Positions 40,222 to 50,539 of a stretch of DNA of 64,000 bases are shown here, piece after piece; positions within the stretch are counted from its first letter, which is position 1; every line of letters begins with the position of its first letter. Under the pieces are notes generated by a model, which made no database searches, was not told the DNA's origin, and was given only the letters and a program-made list of their open reading frames with translations. The position numbers and the translations under genes were made by a program. Origin of the DNA: Pseudaquabacterium pictum (GTDB lineage Bacteria; Pseudomonadota; Gammaproteobacteria; Burkholderiales; Burkholderiaceae_C). The DNA is taken from NCBI RefSeq assembly GCF_005403045.1, contig NZ_BJCL01000001.1, positions 558,001-622,000 on the forward strand, read 5' to 3'.

Positions 40222-40908
40222 ATGGGACGATCAACGGAACGCGCGCAGGACAGCCAGCTGTCCGTCTGGACGTTCGAGGCGGCCGAGCAGGCGCCGGCGC
40301 CCAGCACGGGCTGGCTGGCATCGCTGACGGCATGGCCGCGCTGGCCCGTGGCGCCCAAGCCGCGCCGGCCCGATCCGCAGCTGCGCGCCGATCCCGCGGT
40401 GGCCGAAGCCACCACCCTGCCTGAAGCCGGCCGCGGCCAGGCCCTGCGCCTGGCCCACCGTGCACTGCGCGACCGCATGCGCGCCCAGCGTGCGTTGCGC
40501 CGGGTGCTGCCCCACCTGTACTACATCGAGCGCGCGCTGTCCCGCCAAGGCTCGGCCGCGCTGCTGGACATGCCGGTGTGGGTGCTGCAGCGCGGCCTGC
40601 AGCAGCTGTCGCGCCTGCCGGCCGACAACCTGGGCGAGCGGGTGCAGTTCAGCGTGCTGCAGCAGCGCCTGGTCGAGGCCATCCAGCAGCGCAGCGCACC
40701 CCCGGCCCAGCGCCCGCCGAAGCAGGAGTCGCCCGACAGCTTCATGGGCGGCCTGGACAGCCAGATCGGTGGCCGCAGCACGACGCACAGCGGCCACGGC
40801 GGTCTCGAGGTCACCGAGCTGCCGGATTCGGCCTACGACGACCTGGTGCAGGGCAGCCTGCCCGCCCAGGACGGCGCCGCCAACACCTCAGGCTGGTACC
40901 GCAGCTGA
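40222..40908 (+). CDS. Hypothetical protein, Arg/Gln-rich, near xthA
   Basis: A 228-residue protein I do not recognise. It has no signal peptide or membrane helix. The central part (residues about 80-165) is helical and amphipathic (LRLAHRALRDRMRAQRALRRVLPHLYYIERAL). The C-terminal 60 residues are Ser/Gly/Gln-rich and probably disordered. GC skew by codon position matches the neighbouring genes, so it is likely real. A GTG at 40192 would add ten residues. It lies 94 bp after xthA and is convergent with ntrC. Confidence 0.6.
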   Translation: MGRSTERAQDSQLSVWTFEAAEQAPAPSTGWLASLTAWPRWPVAPKPRRPDPQLRADPAVAEATTLPEAGRGQALRLAHRALRDRMRAQRALRRVLPHLYYIERALSRQGSAALLDMPVWVLQRGLQQLSRLPADNLGERVQFSVLQQRLVEAIQQRSAPPAQRPPKQESPDSFMGGLDSQIGGRSTTHSGHGGLEVTELPDSAYDDLVQGSLPAQDGAANTSGWYRS

Positions 40909-40909
40909 A

Positions 40910-40926
40910 CCGCCGCCGGGCGGCGG
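40910..40926. terminator. Hairpin between convergent genes (hypothetical protein and ntrC)
   Basis: CCGCCGC (40910-40916), CGG loop, GCGGCGG (40920-40926): a perfect 7-bp GC stem in the 25-bp gap between two convergent stops. No T-tract on either side, so terminator function is uncertain. Confidence 0.3.
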
Positions 40927-40933
40927 CTGTCGC

Positions 40934-42460
<1,527 letters not shown>

Positions 42461-42499
42461 GCGGCGGCGGCCTGTTTCCTGAGATTGCGAGCTGCGCGA

Positions 42500-43579
42500 C
42501 TACGGCAGCGGGATGACGATGCGGAACACGGTCTGGCCCGGCGTGCTGTCGCATTCGATCGTGCCCTGGTGTTGCTGCACGAAGGTCTGCGCCAGGGTGA
42601 GCCCGAGTCCCGAGCCGCCATCGCGCCCCGACACCAGGGGGTAGAAGATGCGGTCTCGGATGTCCTCGGGCACGCCGGGCCCGTTGTCTTCGATATGCAA
42701 TTCCAGTGCCAGTCGAAAACGGCGCTTGCCGATCGTCACCTGGCGGACCACCCGGGTGCGCAGCACCAGCAGCGCATCGCCGGCGGCGATGCGCTCGGCC
42801 AGGGCCTGGGCCGCGTTGTGGGCGATGTTGAGCACCGCCTGGATCAGCTGCTCGCGGTCACCGCGGAAATCGGGGATGGAGATGTCGTAGTCGCGGTGCA
42901 CGGTCAGCCCACGCGGAAACTCCGCCAGGATCAGCGAGCGCACCCGCTCGCACACCTCGTGGATGTTGACGTCGCTGACCACGTGCGGCTTGCGGTGCGG
43001 CGCCAGCAGCCGGTCGACCAGGGCCTGCAGGCGGTCGGCCTCGTGGATGATGACGTTGGTGTACTCCGACAGCTCGCGGCTGTTGATCTCCATCGCCAGC
43101 AGCTGGGCCGCGCCGCGGATGCCGCCCAGCGGGTTCTTGATCTCGTGCGCCAGGTTGCGGATCAGCTCCTTGTTGGCCTGCACCTGGCCCAGGGCGCGCT
43201 CCTCGCGGTCCTGCCGCGTCTGCTGCTCGATCTCAAGCAGCTCCACCACCACGGCGTCGCCGCCCTGGTCGATCTGGGTGACGATCACATGCACCGGCAG
43301 CTGCTCGTGGGCCGACACCGGCGCGCGTTTCATCACGCCGTCGAAGCGGCCGGTGGCGATCTCGTTGCGGGCCACCGCGGCCAGGGTCTCGGCCAGCGGA
43401 TGCTGGTCGACGAACCAGTCGCCCAGCCGGGTGCGCATCAGCGTGCGGCGCGAGATGCCGGCCACGTTCTCGAACATGGCGTTGACGAACAGCAGGCCGC
43501 CATCGGGCCGCACCACGGCCACCATGGTGGCCAGCATGTCGAAGGCGTCGTAGCGGGAGGGTTCAGGCCGGGGGCTCAT
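42500..43579 (-). CDS. ntrB: Nitrogen regulation sensor kinase NtrB
   Basis: A 359-residue soluble PAS-containing histidine kinase/phosphatase controlled by PII proteins. The N-terminal PAS domain covers residues about 10-80. The phospho-acceptor His lies in NLAHEIKNPLGGIRGAAQLL. The ATP-binding N and G boxes are NIAHNAAQAL, IEDNGPGVPEDI and GGSGLGLTLAQ. It precedes ntrC in the usual order and lies 22 bp after the DUF4124 gene. Confidence 0.97.
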   Translation of the reverse strand: MSPRPEPSRYDAFDMLATMVAVVRPDGGLLFVNAMFENVAGISRRTLMRTRLGDWFVDQHPLAETLAAVARNEIATGRFDGVMKRAPVSAHEQLPVHVIVTQIDQGGDAVVVELLEIEQQTRQDREERALGQVQANKELIRNLAHEIKNPLGGIRGAAQLLAMEINSRELSEYTNVIIHEADRLQALVDRLLAPHRKPHVVSDVNIHEVCERVRSLILAEFPRGLTVHRDYDISIPDFRGDREQLIQAVLNIAHNAAQALAERIAAGDALLVLRTRVVRQVTIGKRRFRLALELHIEDNGPGVPEDIRDRIFYPLVSGRDGGSGLGLTLAQTFVQQHQGTIECDSTPGQTVFRIVIPLP

Positions 43580-43600
43580 GGCGTTCGCTCAGGATCAGGG

Positions 43601-44131
43601 TCAGGGAGGCAGCTTGCTCAGCTCGCGCTTGAGGGCTGCCACGTCGCTCTCACTGCGCAGGATGCCGGCCTTCATCTGGGCCACGCGGTCGAGGTAGTTC
43701 TGGTAGTTGCGCTCGTCGCCGCGCCGCTCGGGTTCGCCGTTGTTGTACTCGCGCTTGAGCACGGCCAGGCGCTCTTCCTCGCGCTTCAGTTCGGCTTCGA
43801 GGATGCGGCGGGCGTCGGTGTCGCGCTGGCGCTGGGCGGCGGGGTCGACCTTGGGATCGCCCGGCCGGGCCGCGCTGGTGGCGGGCGCCGGTGCCGAGGT
43901 GGCATTGGCCGGCGGCCGCGGCCGCGGCGTCTGCACGATGGTGATGGGCGCGCCCTCGATGGTGCGGCAGCCGCGGTCGCGGGCCTCCTCGGCCGTCAGG
44001 GCGTCGGTGTAGAGCACCGGCGGCCCGGGGCAGCGGTAGACCGACACACCCTGGGCCAGCACAGCGGCCGGATGCAGCAGGCCGGGCAACGCGGCGCAGG
44101 CCACGAGCAGGAGACGGAAGGAGCGCGACAT
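43601..44131 (-). CDS. DUF4124 domain-containing exported protein
   Basis: A 176-residue protein with a Sec signal peptide (about residues 1-26, AVLAQG). The short DUF4124 domain (VYRCPGPPVLYTDALTAEEARDRGC) has two cysteines that may form a disulfide. A Pro/Ala-rich linker and a charged coiled coil (about residues 110-170, LEAELKREEERLAVLKREY) follow. It is periplasmic, function unknown. The position between glnA and ntrB is conserved in many Burkholderiales, so a link to nitrogen control is possible but unproven. ATG 44131 begins the signal peptide. Confidence 0.82.
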   Translation of the reverse strand: MSRSFRLLLVACAALPGLLHPAAVLAQGVSVYRCPGPPVLYTDALTAEEARDRGCRTIEGAPITIVQTPRPRPPANATSAPAPATSAARPGDPKVDPAAQRQRDTDARRILEAELKREEERLAVLKREYNNGEPERRGDERNYQNYLDRVAQMKAGILRSESDVAALKRELSKLPP

Positions 44132-44190
44132 CGGATCTCGGGCAGCGGCGCACGGCCGGAAGCCGGCATTGTGGCGCAGGGCCTGCAATG

Positions 44191-44215
44191 AAAAAGGGCG
44201 GCTCGCGCCGCCCTT
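44191..44215 (-). terminator. Rho-independent terminator of glnA
   Basis: On the minus strand AAGGGCGGC (44215-44207) and GCCGCCCTT (44202-44194) form a 9-bp stem with a 4-nt loop, ending in a T5 run (44195-44191). It lies 33 bp after the glnA stop and separates glnA from the DUF4124-ntrBC genes. Confidence 0.85.
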
Positions 44216-44247
44216 GCTGCTGCGTGGCACCGGGCCACGCCACCCCA

Positions 44248-45663
44248 TCACAGGGTGTAGTACATGTCGAATTCCACCGGGTGGGTGGCCATGCGGAAGC
44301 GGGTGACTTCCTGCATCTTCAGGTCGATGTAGGCGTCGATGTAGCTGTCGGTGAACACACCACCCTTGGTCAGGAAGGCGCGGCCCTTGTCCAGGTACTC
44401 CAGCGCTTGCTCGAGGCTGGCGCAGACGGTCGGGATCTTCGCGTCTTCTTCCGGCGGCAGGTGGTACAGGTCCTTGGTGGCGGCTTCGCCCGGGTGGATC
44501 TTGTTCTCCACGCCGTCCAGGCCGGCCATCAGCAGCGCGGCAAAGCCCAGGTACGGGTTCATCAGGGGATCGGGGAAGCGGGCTTCCACGCGACGGCCCT
44601 TGGGGTTGGCCACGTACGGGATGCGGATCGAGGCCGAGCGGTTCTTGGCCGAGTAGGCCAGCTTCACCGGGGCTTCGAAGCCGGGGACCAGGCGCTTGTA
44701 GCTGTTGGTGCCGGGGTTGGTGATGGCGTTCAGTGCACGGGCATGCTTGATGATGCCGCCGATGTAGTACAGCGCGAAGTCGCTCAGGCCGGCGTAGCCG
44801 TCACCGGCGAACAGGTTCTTGCCGTCCTTCCAGACCGACTGGTGCACGTGCATGCCGCTGCCGTTGTCGCCGACGATGGGCTTGGGCATGAACGTGGCGG
44901 TCTTGCCGTAGGCGGCGGCCACGTTGTGGATCACGTACTTCTGCAGCTGCACCCAGTCGGCGCGCTGGATCAGCGTGCTGAACTTGGTGCCGATCTCCAT
45001 CTGGCCGGCGTTGGCCACCTCGTGGTGGTGCACCTCGACCGGGATGCCCAGGCTTTCGAGGATCAGGCACATCTCCGAGCGCAGGTCCTGGCCGCTGTCG
45101 ACCGGCGGCACCGGGAAGTAGCCACCCTTGACCGCGGGACGGAAGCCGCTGTTGCCGTGCTCGTATTCCTTGCCGGTGTTCCAGGCGGCTTCTTCGCTCT
45201 CGATCTTCGAGAAGCAGCCCGACATGTCCACGCCCCAGCGGACGCTGTCGAACACGAAGAATTCGGGCTCCGGGCCGAAGTAGGCGGTGTCGCCCAGGCC
45301 GGTGCTCTTCATGTAGGCCTCGGCGCGCTTGGCCAGGCTGCGGGGGTCGCGCTCGTAGGGCTTGCCGTCGGCGGGGTCGACCACGTCGCAGGTCAGGATC
45401 AGCGTCGGCTCTTCAAAAAACGGGTCGATGTTGGCCGTGTTCGGGTCGGGCATGAGTTGCATGTCCGACGCTTCGATGCCCTTCCAGCCGGCGATCGAGG
45501 AGCCGTCGAAGGCGTGGCCCGACGTGAACTTGTCTTCATCGAAATGCGAGACGGGAACGGAAACGTGCTGTTCCTTGCCGCGGGTGTCGGTGAAACGGAA
45601 ATCAACGAACTTGATCTCGTTTTCCTTCACCATGGCCATCACATCGGCGACGGTCTTTGCCAT
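44248..45663 (-). CDS. glnA: Glutamine synthetase type I
   Basis: A 471-residue dodecameric enzyme that makes glutamine from glutamate, ammonia and ATP. The N-terminal latch begins [29 protein letters not shown], the metal-binding [14 protein letters not shown] and the flap [16 protein letters not shown] are intact. The adenylylation tyrosine is present in [10 protein letters not shown], marking the GSI-beta type regulated by GlnE. ATG 45663 has AGGAG 7 nt upstream. The upstream region has a sigma-54 promoter and NtrC sites. Confidence 0.98.
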   Translation of the reverse strand: MAKTVADVMAMVKENEIKFVDFRFTDTRGKEQHVSVPVSHFDEDKFTSGHAFDGSSIAGWKGIEASDMQLMPDPNTANIDPFFEEPTLILTCDVVDPADGKPYERDPRSLAKRAEAYMKSTGLGDTAYFGPEPEFFVFDSVRWGVDMSGCFSKIESEEAAWNTGKEYEHGNSGFRPAVKGGYFPVPPVDSGQDLRSEMCLILESLGIPVEVHHHEVANAGQMEIGTKFSTLIQRADWVQLQKYVIHNVAAAYGKTATFMPKPIVGDNGSGMHVHQSVWKDGKNLFAGDGYAGLSDFALYYIGGIIKHARALNAITNPGTNSYKRLVPGFEAPVKLAYSAKNRSASIRIPYVANPKGRRVEARFPDPLMNPYLGFAALLMAGLDGVENKIHPGEAATKDLYHLPPEEDAKIPTVCASLEQALEYLDKGRAFLTKGGVFTDSYIDAYIDLKMQEVTRFRMATHPVEFDMYYTL

Positions 45664-45693
45664 CAGGAATCTCCTAGCGGGACGCTAATTGCA

Positions 45694-45704
45694 GGGGGGG
45701 GGGG
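45694..45704. repeat. Homopolymer of 11 G (C on the mRNA) in the glnA leader
   Basis: An uninterrupted run of eleven G on the plus strand lies 31-41 nt upstream of the glnA start, inside the untranslated leader. A small stem (TAGCG-TCC-CGCTA on the mRNA, around 45675-45687) lies between it and the ribosome-binding site. Such runs are prone to slippage or to sequencing error. Confidence 0.8.
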
Positions 45705-45763
45705 ATTAGGGGCGTTGTGCAGGCCGCAACGGGCTGTGGAGCCTGCCGGGCGCACAAGAATGT

Positions 45764-45779
45764 AGCAGAAACCATGCCA
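45764..45779 (-). promoter_or_regulatory. Sigma-54 promoter of glnA
   Basis: On the minus strand the sequence TGGCATGGTTTCTGCT has the invariant GG (45778-45777) and GC (45766-45765) exactly 10 bp apart. It matches the -24/-12 consensus TGGCAY-N6-YTGCW. Transcription should begin near 45752, giving a leader of about 90 nt. Confidence 0.85.
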
Positions 45780-45852
45780 CCGACCGGGGTGCCAGACCGG
45801 CTGCCAACCGGCAGCTGCCCCGGGGAGCCAGGGCGCTGACGCCCGCTGATGC

Positions 45853-45867
45853 GCACCTTATGGGTGC
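45853..45867. promoter_or_regulatory. NtrC-binding site, strong
   Basis: GCACC-TTATG-GGTGC is a perfect dyad matching the NtrC consensus. It lies about 100-115 bp upstream of the predicted glnA start point, the position used by NtrC enhancers in enteric glnA. Confidence 0.85.
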
Positions 45868-45875
45868 AAATGCGG

Positions 45876-45890
45876 GATCCTGTTTGGTGC
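45876..45890. promoter_or_regulatory. NtrC-binding site, weak second copy
   Basis: GATCC-TGTTT-GGTGC keeps one perfect half-site (GGTGC) and three of five bases of the other. Its centre is 23 bp from the strong site, about two helical turns, as expected for cooperative NtrC dimers. It abuts the end of the neighbouring MoaB/CinA-like gene. Confidence 0.55.
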
Positions 45891-45894
45891 GCCC

Positions 45895-46692
45895 TCAGCG
45901 CACCATTTCGGGGCCGAGCTGCGCGCCAAAGTCGCGCAGGCCGGTCAGCAGCGCCGCATAGGCCGGCACCGTGGCATCGGGCCGGCCCTTGACGCCCAGT
46001 TCGATGTGGCGCCCGTAGGTCGGGTGGTCGACGCTGGGCAGGCTGAACACCTTGATGCCGGCAAAGCGCGACTCGATGGCTTCCATCAGCGGCGTCAGCG
46101 CCGCCTCCATCGCGCCCATCACGATCACCGAGCGCTCGGTCTGCACGTGGCTGCCGTGCAGCGCGCGGTAGGGGCCGTCGAGCAGCGCCTCGATCATCGG
46201 GTGCGCCATCACCGGGAAACCGGGCACGAAGTGAACGTCGCCGACGCTGAAGCCCGGGATCTTGTTGTACGGGTTGGCGATGATGGCCGCGCCTTCGGGG
46301 AAGGTGCCCATGTTCAGCCGGTGCAGGTTGTCGGGGCGGTCGGGCTCGTAGGGCGTGCCCTGCTCGCGGGCGACATCCTGCATGCGCTCGCGGATCAGCA
46401 CGGCCGCATCGGGATGCAGCGCCAGCGGCCGGCCCAGGGCGGCAGCGGCGCACTGGCGGGTGTGGTCGTCGGGCGTAGCGCCGATGCCGCCGCAGCTGAA
46501 GACGATGTCGCCGCTGGCAAAGGCATGCTGCAGCGCGGCGGTGATGTTGGCGCGGTCGTCGCCCACGTAGCGGGCCCAGGCCAGGCTGAGGCCACGCTCG
46601 CCCAACATGGCGATGACCTTGGCCATGTGCTTGTCCTGGCGTTTGCCGGAGAGGATCTCGTCGCCGACGATGATGAGGCCGAAATTTCGCAT
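45895..46692 (-). CDS. Molybdopterin-binding (MoaB/CinA N-terminal) domain protein
   Basis: A 265-residue single-domain protein. IIVGDEILSGKRQDKH opens the MoCF-binding fold, and VFSCGGIGATPDDHTRQ is its nucleotide/molybdopterin loop. The CinA C-terminal deamidase domain is absent, so it is the short form, often annotated as competence/damage-inducible protein A. Function is uncertain: nucleotide or cofactor pyrophosphatase-like activity is known in the CinA group. ATG 46692 begins the domain, and the EI24 gene ends 11 bp upstream. Confidence 0.85.
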   Translation of the reverse strand: MRNFGLIIVGDEILSGKRQDKHMAKVIAMLGERGLSLAWARYVGDDRANITAALQHAFASGDIVFSCGGIGATPDDHTRQCAAAALGRPLALHPDAAVLIRERMQDVAREQGTPYEPDRPDNLHRLNMGTFPEGAAIIANPYNKIPGFSVGDVHFVPGFPVMAHPMIEALLDGPYRALHGSHVQTERSVIVMGAMEAALTPLMEAIESRFAGIKVFSLPSVDHPTYGRHIELGVKGRPDATVPAYAALLTGLRDFGAQLGPEMVR

Positions 46693-46703
46693 GGGGAACG
46701 TGC

Positions 46704-47603
46704 TCAGGGTGCAGGTGGCGGCAGCGCCGCGGTGGGTGCCGGCGGCGGCGCCGCGGCAGGGATGTCGATGATCTCGCCGGGTGGTGCCGGCTCGCGGTCG
46801 ACCTGGGCGGCCTGGCCGCGCAACTCGGCCAGGGCGCGCAGCCCGAAGTGGGTGAACCACAGCGCCGAGAAGCCGAACACCAGGGTGTAGAGCCACACCG
46901 ACACCACGATCAGCAGCGGCGCGAACACCAGCGTCAGCGCACTGGCGGCCCACAGCAGCGACGGCGCCGCGCCGAGGAAGCCCGAGACCACGCCGATGCC
47001 CAGCAGCGGTAGGCGCTGGCGCTGCATGATCTGGCGGCGCTCGTCGGCGCTGGCATGGTCGGCCAGCACGTCGAAGGCCATCACCCGGTAGTTGAGCCAG
47101 CCCCAGATCATCGGCGGCACCACCAGCACCAGTGGCGGAATGAACCACAGCGGAATGCTGATCACCAACGCCAGCAGGGCCAGCACGGTGCAGCCCAGCG
47201 ACCAGAGGATGCTGCTGGCGATGCCCGCGCCGCGCTTGCGCTCCAGCGCCGGAAAGCGCCGCGCAGCCACCAGGTTGACGATGGCCGGCGTCATCAGCCA
47301 GGCCACCAGCAGCACCGACAGCACCACGATCATCGGCGCGGCCAGCGCGACCACGATCAGCGGCGCCAACACGGTGCGGAAGCTGCTGCCGACCAGCGAT
47401 TCCACCCACTTCAGCGCCGCATCCACCAGCGACCAGGTCTCCAGCGTGGCGCGCACGCCGGCCACCGCGGCCTCCCAGTAGAACCAGCCCAGTCCCAGCG
47501 CGATGGCGATGCCGATCAGCAGCGGCAGCAACGACAGGCCGATCACCTTGGGATGCAGACAGTAGGCGCCGGCGCGCCAGAAGGAATCGAGCAGGTGTCT
47601 CAT
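46704..47603 (-). CDS. EI24 domain-containing membrane protein (CysZ-like)
   Basis: A 299-residue inner-membrane protein with about five to six hydrophobic segments. The N-terminal SFWRAGAYCLHPKVIGLSLLPLLIG and the PMIWGWLNYRVMAFDVLADHAS block are typical of the EI24/CysZ family. A Pro/Ala-rich cytoplasmic tail closes it. CysZ members transport sulfate, but the longer beta-proteobacterial form has no defined substrate. ATG 47603 fits the conserved start. Confidence 0.85.
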   Translation of the reverse strand: MRHLLDSFWRAGAYCLHPKVIGLSLLPLLIGIAIALGLGWFYWEAAVAGVRATLETWSLVDAALKWVESLVGSSFRTVLAPLIVVALAAPMIVVLSVLLVAWLMTPAIVNLVAARRFPALERKRGAGIASSILWSLGCTVLALLALVISIPLWFIPPLVLVVPPMIWGWLNYRVMAFDVLADHASADERRQIMQRQRLPLLGIGVVSGFLGAAPSLLWAASALTLVFAPLLIVVSVWLYTLVFGFSALWFTHFGLRALAELRGQAAQVDREPAPPGEIIDIPAAAPPPAPTAALPPPAP

Positions 47604-47677
47604 GGGATGGCGTTCATCTGGCGACGAGGATAGCCCAGCGCCGCCGGGCGCTGCCGGTGGCGGGCTTCGGACGGCGT

Positions 47678-48628
47678 TCAGGCGCGCCCGGCCAGGCGCT
47701 TGAGCCCCAGCCACTGCTGGGCCCAGAAGCCGCGACCGTAGTCGCGGCCCTCCAGCTGGTCGCGGATGCCGGTGGGCTGCAGCGGATCATCGAAACGGGC
47801 GCTGCGGAACAGGAGGTCCCAGACCGGGAACAGCACTGCGAAGTTGTGGCCACCCAGGCTGCCCTGCCCGGCCGACTCGTGCCCCAGGCCCACGGCATGG
47901 TGCAGGCGATGGAACTGCGGGCTGACCAGCAGCCAGCGCAGCGGCCCGAAGTGCAGCCGCACATTGGCATGCGACAGGCTCTCCACCAGCTGGGTGATGG
48001 CCACGATGGCGACGAACTGCCCCGGCGCCACGCCCACCGCCAGCGCCAGCAGCACGAACACGCTGTCGCGCAGCAGGTCGTCGAGCAGGTGGTTGCGGTT
48101 GTCGCTCCACAGCGTCATCTGCCGCTGGCTGTGGTGCACCGCATGCAGCTGCCACCACCAGCCCACGCTGTGCTGCAGCCGGTGGTAGCCGTAGTCCACC
48201 AGGTCGAACAGCAGCAGGTACAGCCCGAAGCTGACCCAGGCCAGGTCGGTGACGCCGGGCCACAGGCCGTCGAGCTGGAAGCCGTGCAGCCCGCCCAGGC
48301 GCAGCTGGCCGGTCAGCGCATCCCACAGCGGATCGATGGTCAGGAACAGCACCACCCGGAACAGGCCCAGCCGGTGGACCAGGGTGTAGACGATGTCGGT
48401 GCGCACCGCGGCCCGGTCGGTCACCGGCTCGACCGGACGCCAGCGCTCCAGCGCCCGCATCAGCGTCAGCATCAGCACGATCTGCAGCAGGCCCACCAGC
48501 AGCCAGCCGGTGGCGCGGTAGCCCTCGGCCAGCAGGTTGCCCAGGCCCAGGTGGAACATCAGCGGCTGCAGCAGGCCCTCGAACAGCCACTGCTGGGCCA
48601 GGCCGAAGGCATCGGTCAGTGCATCCAC
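47678..48628 (-). CDS. Sterol desaturase / fatty acid hydroxylase family protein
   Basis: A 316-residue integral membrane di-iron enzyme. The histidine boxes are HRLQH, HAVHHS and HRLHH, spaced as in the family, with about four transmembrane helices before and among them. It probably hydroxylates or desaturates a lipid; the substrate is unknown and bacterial members act on diverse lipids. A GTG at 48628 gives the best start, since the neighbouring ATG (48624) is in another frame. It follows the deacetylase gene by 10 bp on the same strand. Confidence 0.92.
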   Translation of the reverse strand: MDALTDAFGLAQQWLFEGLLQPLMFHLGLGNLLAEGYRATGWLLVGLLQIVLMLTLMRALERWRPVEPVTDRAAVRTDIVYTLVHRLGLFRVVLFLTIDPLWDALTGQLRLGGLHGFQLDGLWPGVTDLAWVSFGLYLLLFDLVDYGYHRLQHSVGWWWQLHAVHHSQRQMTLWSDNRNHLLDDLLRDSVFVLLALAVGVAPGQFVAIVAITQLVESLSHANVRLHFGPLRWLLVSPQFHRLHHAVGLGHESAGQGSLGGHNFAVLFPVWDLLFRSARFDDPLQPTGIRDQLEGRDYGRGFWAQQWLGLKRLAGRA

Positions 48629-48638
48629 CGCCTGGACC

Positions 48639-49439
48639 TCACTTCACACCCAGATGCGCCCGGTAGGCCGGGTGCTCGCGCAGCGTGGCGAAACAGAGGC
48701 CGCGCGCCTTCAGCCCGGTCACCAGCGGTTTCAGCACTGCCGGCGCCCACGGGTCCTGGCGCGACCAGATGCCCAGGTGGGCCACCAGCACGTCGCCGGC
48801 GCGGATGCCGGCCAGCGCCTTCTTCAGCAACTGGTCGTTGGGGTACTTGTCGCTGGGCAGCTCGTCGCCCAGGAAGCCGGCCGGCGCCCAGCCCACATGC
48901 TGCCAGCCACAGGCCTGGGCGGCCTGCAGCAGCGCCGGCGAGGTCTTGCCGCCGGGCGCGCGGAACAGCGGCAGCAAGGCCTGGCCGGTCATGGCCCGGA
49001 AGCGGTCGGCCGGGCGCTGCAGCTCGGCGCAATACTGCGCGGCGCTCAGCACCTGGCGCTGGCCGGCCTGCGGGCCCATCGAAGGCCGGGTGTCGAAACC
49101 GCCGTCGGGCCGGTCGGCCAGCCAGCTGTGGTGGTCCCAGGTGTGCGAGCCGAAGGCGTGGCCCAGGGGTGATGCGGCCAGCTCCCGCCACCAGGGCGCC
49201 CACTGGTCGTCCAGGCTCCAGCCGCCAGTGCGGGTGCGCTCGTTGGCCAGGAAGAAGGTGGCCGGGACCTGTTCGTCCTGCAGCACCTGGGCCACCAGCG
49301 GCGCCACGCCCATGTGGCCGGTGTCGAAGGTCAGGTACACCGGCTTGCTGCAGGCCGCGGGTGCGGCCGCGGCAGCACCCGCTGCAGCCGCCACCACGGC
49401 GGCCAGCAGGTGGCGGCGGGCGCGATCAGCGCGGCGCAT
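48639..49439 (-). CDS. Polysaccharide deacetylase family protein (NodB fold)
   Basis: A 266-residue exported protein with an Ala-rich signal peptide (about residues 1-26) and a possible lipobox-like Cys (AAPAACSKP). The NodB motif 1 reads TFDTGH, with Thr in place of the second, metal-binding Asp of TFDDG. Motif 2 SHTWDHHS retains the two His ligands. Activity may therefore be altered or use fewer ligands. Overlaps the beta-propeller gene end by 14 bp, suggesting one operon: propeller, deacetylase, sterol desaturase. Confidence 0.85.
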   Translation of the reverse strand: MRRADRARRHLLAAVVAAAAGAAAAAPAACSKPVYLTFDTGHMGVAPLVAQVLQDEQVPATFFLANERTRTGGWSLDDQWAPWWRELAASPLGHAFGSHTWDHHSWLADRPDGGFDTRPSMGPQAGQRQVLSAAQYCAELQRPADRFRAMTGQALLPLFRAPGGKTSPALLQAAQACGWQHVGWAPAGFLGDELPSDKYPNDQLLKKALAGIRAGDVLVAHLGIWSRQDPWAPAVLKPLVTGLKARGLCFATLREHPAYRAHLGVK

Positions 49440-50451
49440 GGTCCAGTGTCCACACCCCGTGTGGCGACTTGCCCACCGGCACCTGGCGCAGCAGCTTGCG
49501 GCTGTCGATGTCGATGAAGCTCAGCTTGCGCGCCCAGCGCGAGCTGACCAGCAGGGTCTTGCCATCGGCCAGCACCTCCATGCAGTCCGGCCCGCTGGGG
49601 CCGGGCAGCTCGGCCACCACGGTCATGGCCTGGATGTCGAGCATGCTGATGGTGTTGGCCACCCTGTTGCTGACGAACAGGTGCCTGCCGTCGCCGCGGG
49701 CGCGGAAGGCATGGGCACCCATGCCGGTGGCGATGCGCTGCAGCAGCTTCGGGGCCGCACCCGACACGTCGTACACCTCGACGAAGCGGTCACCGGTCAG
49801 GCCGACGAACAGGCGCTTGTCATCGCGGCTGAGGAACACGTCGGCCGGCATCTTGCCCACCGGGATCTTCCAGCGCGGCGCCTGGGTGGCCAGGTCGATG
49901 GCCAGCAGCTCGTCGCTGTCCTGCAGCGACACATAGACCACGGTGCTGCGGCTGTCGATGTAGAGGTGGCTGGGCGTCTTGGGCGCGGCGATGCGCTTGA
50001 CCAGCTTCAGCGGCTGGGCCGCATCCTTGGGCTGCCAGTGGTAAAGGTCGACATGGTCCAGCCGGTTGGCCGCGGTGACGAACCACTTCATGTCGGGCGA
50101 GAAGCGCAGGTGGTACGGGTCGATGATGTCGCTGAGCACCCGCTGCACCTCGGCCGTCACCGGATCGATGAAGGTCAGCGAGTTGCCCAGCGCATTGGCC
50201 ACCACCAGGCTCTTCTCGTCCGGCGTCAGGTAGAGGTGGTGCGGCTCCTTGCCGGTGGGGATGCGCTTGATCTCGCTGAAGCGCACCGGGTCGATCACGC
50301 TGACCGTGGCGTCCAGCGAGTTGAGCACGAAGATCGGCCGCGGCCCGGCCGTGGCACGGGCCGCAGTGGGCAGCATGCCGGCGAGAAAGGACGGGACCGG
50401 TAGCGCGGCCAGCGGGGCAAGCAGAGCGCGGCGGCGCGGAATCGACGGCAT
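49426..50451 (-). CDS. Exported beta-propeller (YncE/YVTN-type) protein
   Basis: A 341-residue protein. The N-terminus MPSIPRRRALLAPLAALPV looks like a Tat-type signal (RRR followed by a hydrophobic stretch). The rest is made of seven about 40-residue repeats of the YVTN kind (VLNSLDATVSVIDPV; VVANALGNSLTFIDPV; FVSNRVANTISMLDI). It is periplasmic, and ligand or partner is unknown. ATG 50451 starts the signal; 14 upstream in-frame codons look non-coding. It overlaps the deacetylase gene by 14 bp. Confidence 0.88.
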   Translation of the reverse strand: MPSIPRRRALLAPLAALPVPSFLAGMLPTAARATAGPRPIFVLNSLDATVSVIDPVRFSEIKRIPTGKEPHHLYLTPDEKSLVVANALGNSLTFIDPVTAEVQRVLSDIIDPYHLRFSPDMKWFVTAANRLDHVDLYHWQPKDAAQPLKLVKRIAAPKTPSHLYIDSRSTVVYVSLQDSDELLAIDLATQAPRWKIPVGKMPADVFLSRDDKRLFVGLTGDRFVEVYDVSGAAPKLLQRIATGMGAHAFRARGDGRHLFVSNRVANTISMLDIQAMTVVAELPGPSGPDCMEVLADGKTLLVSSRWARKLSFIDIDSRKLLRQVPVGKSPHGVWTLDHAPR

Positions 50452-50539
50452 GGAGGCGTGGGGGCACCCGGCTGGGCACTGCAGAAAGGCCAAAGCCCGT
50501 CAGTGTAGGCGCTGGCGATGGCGCGCCGGACGACGCAGG

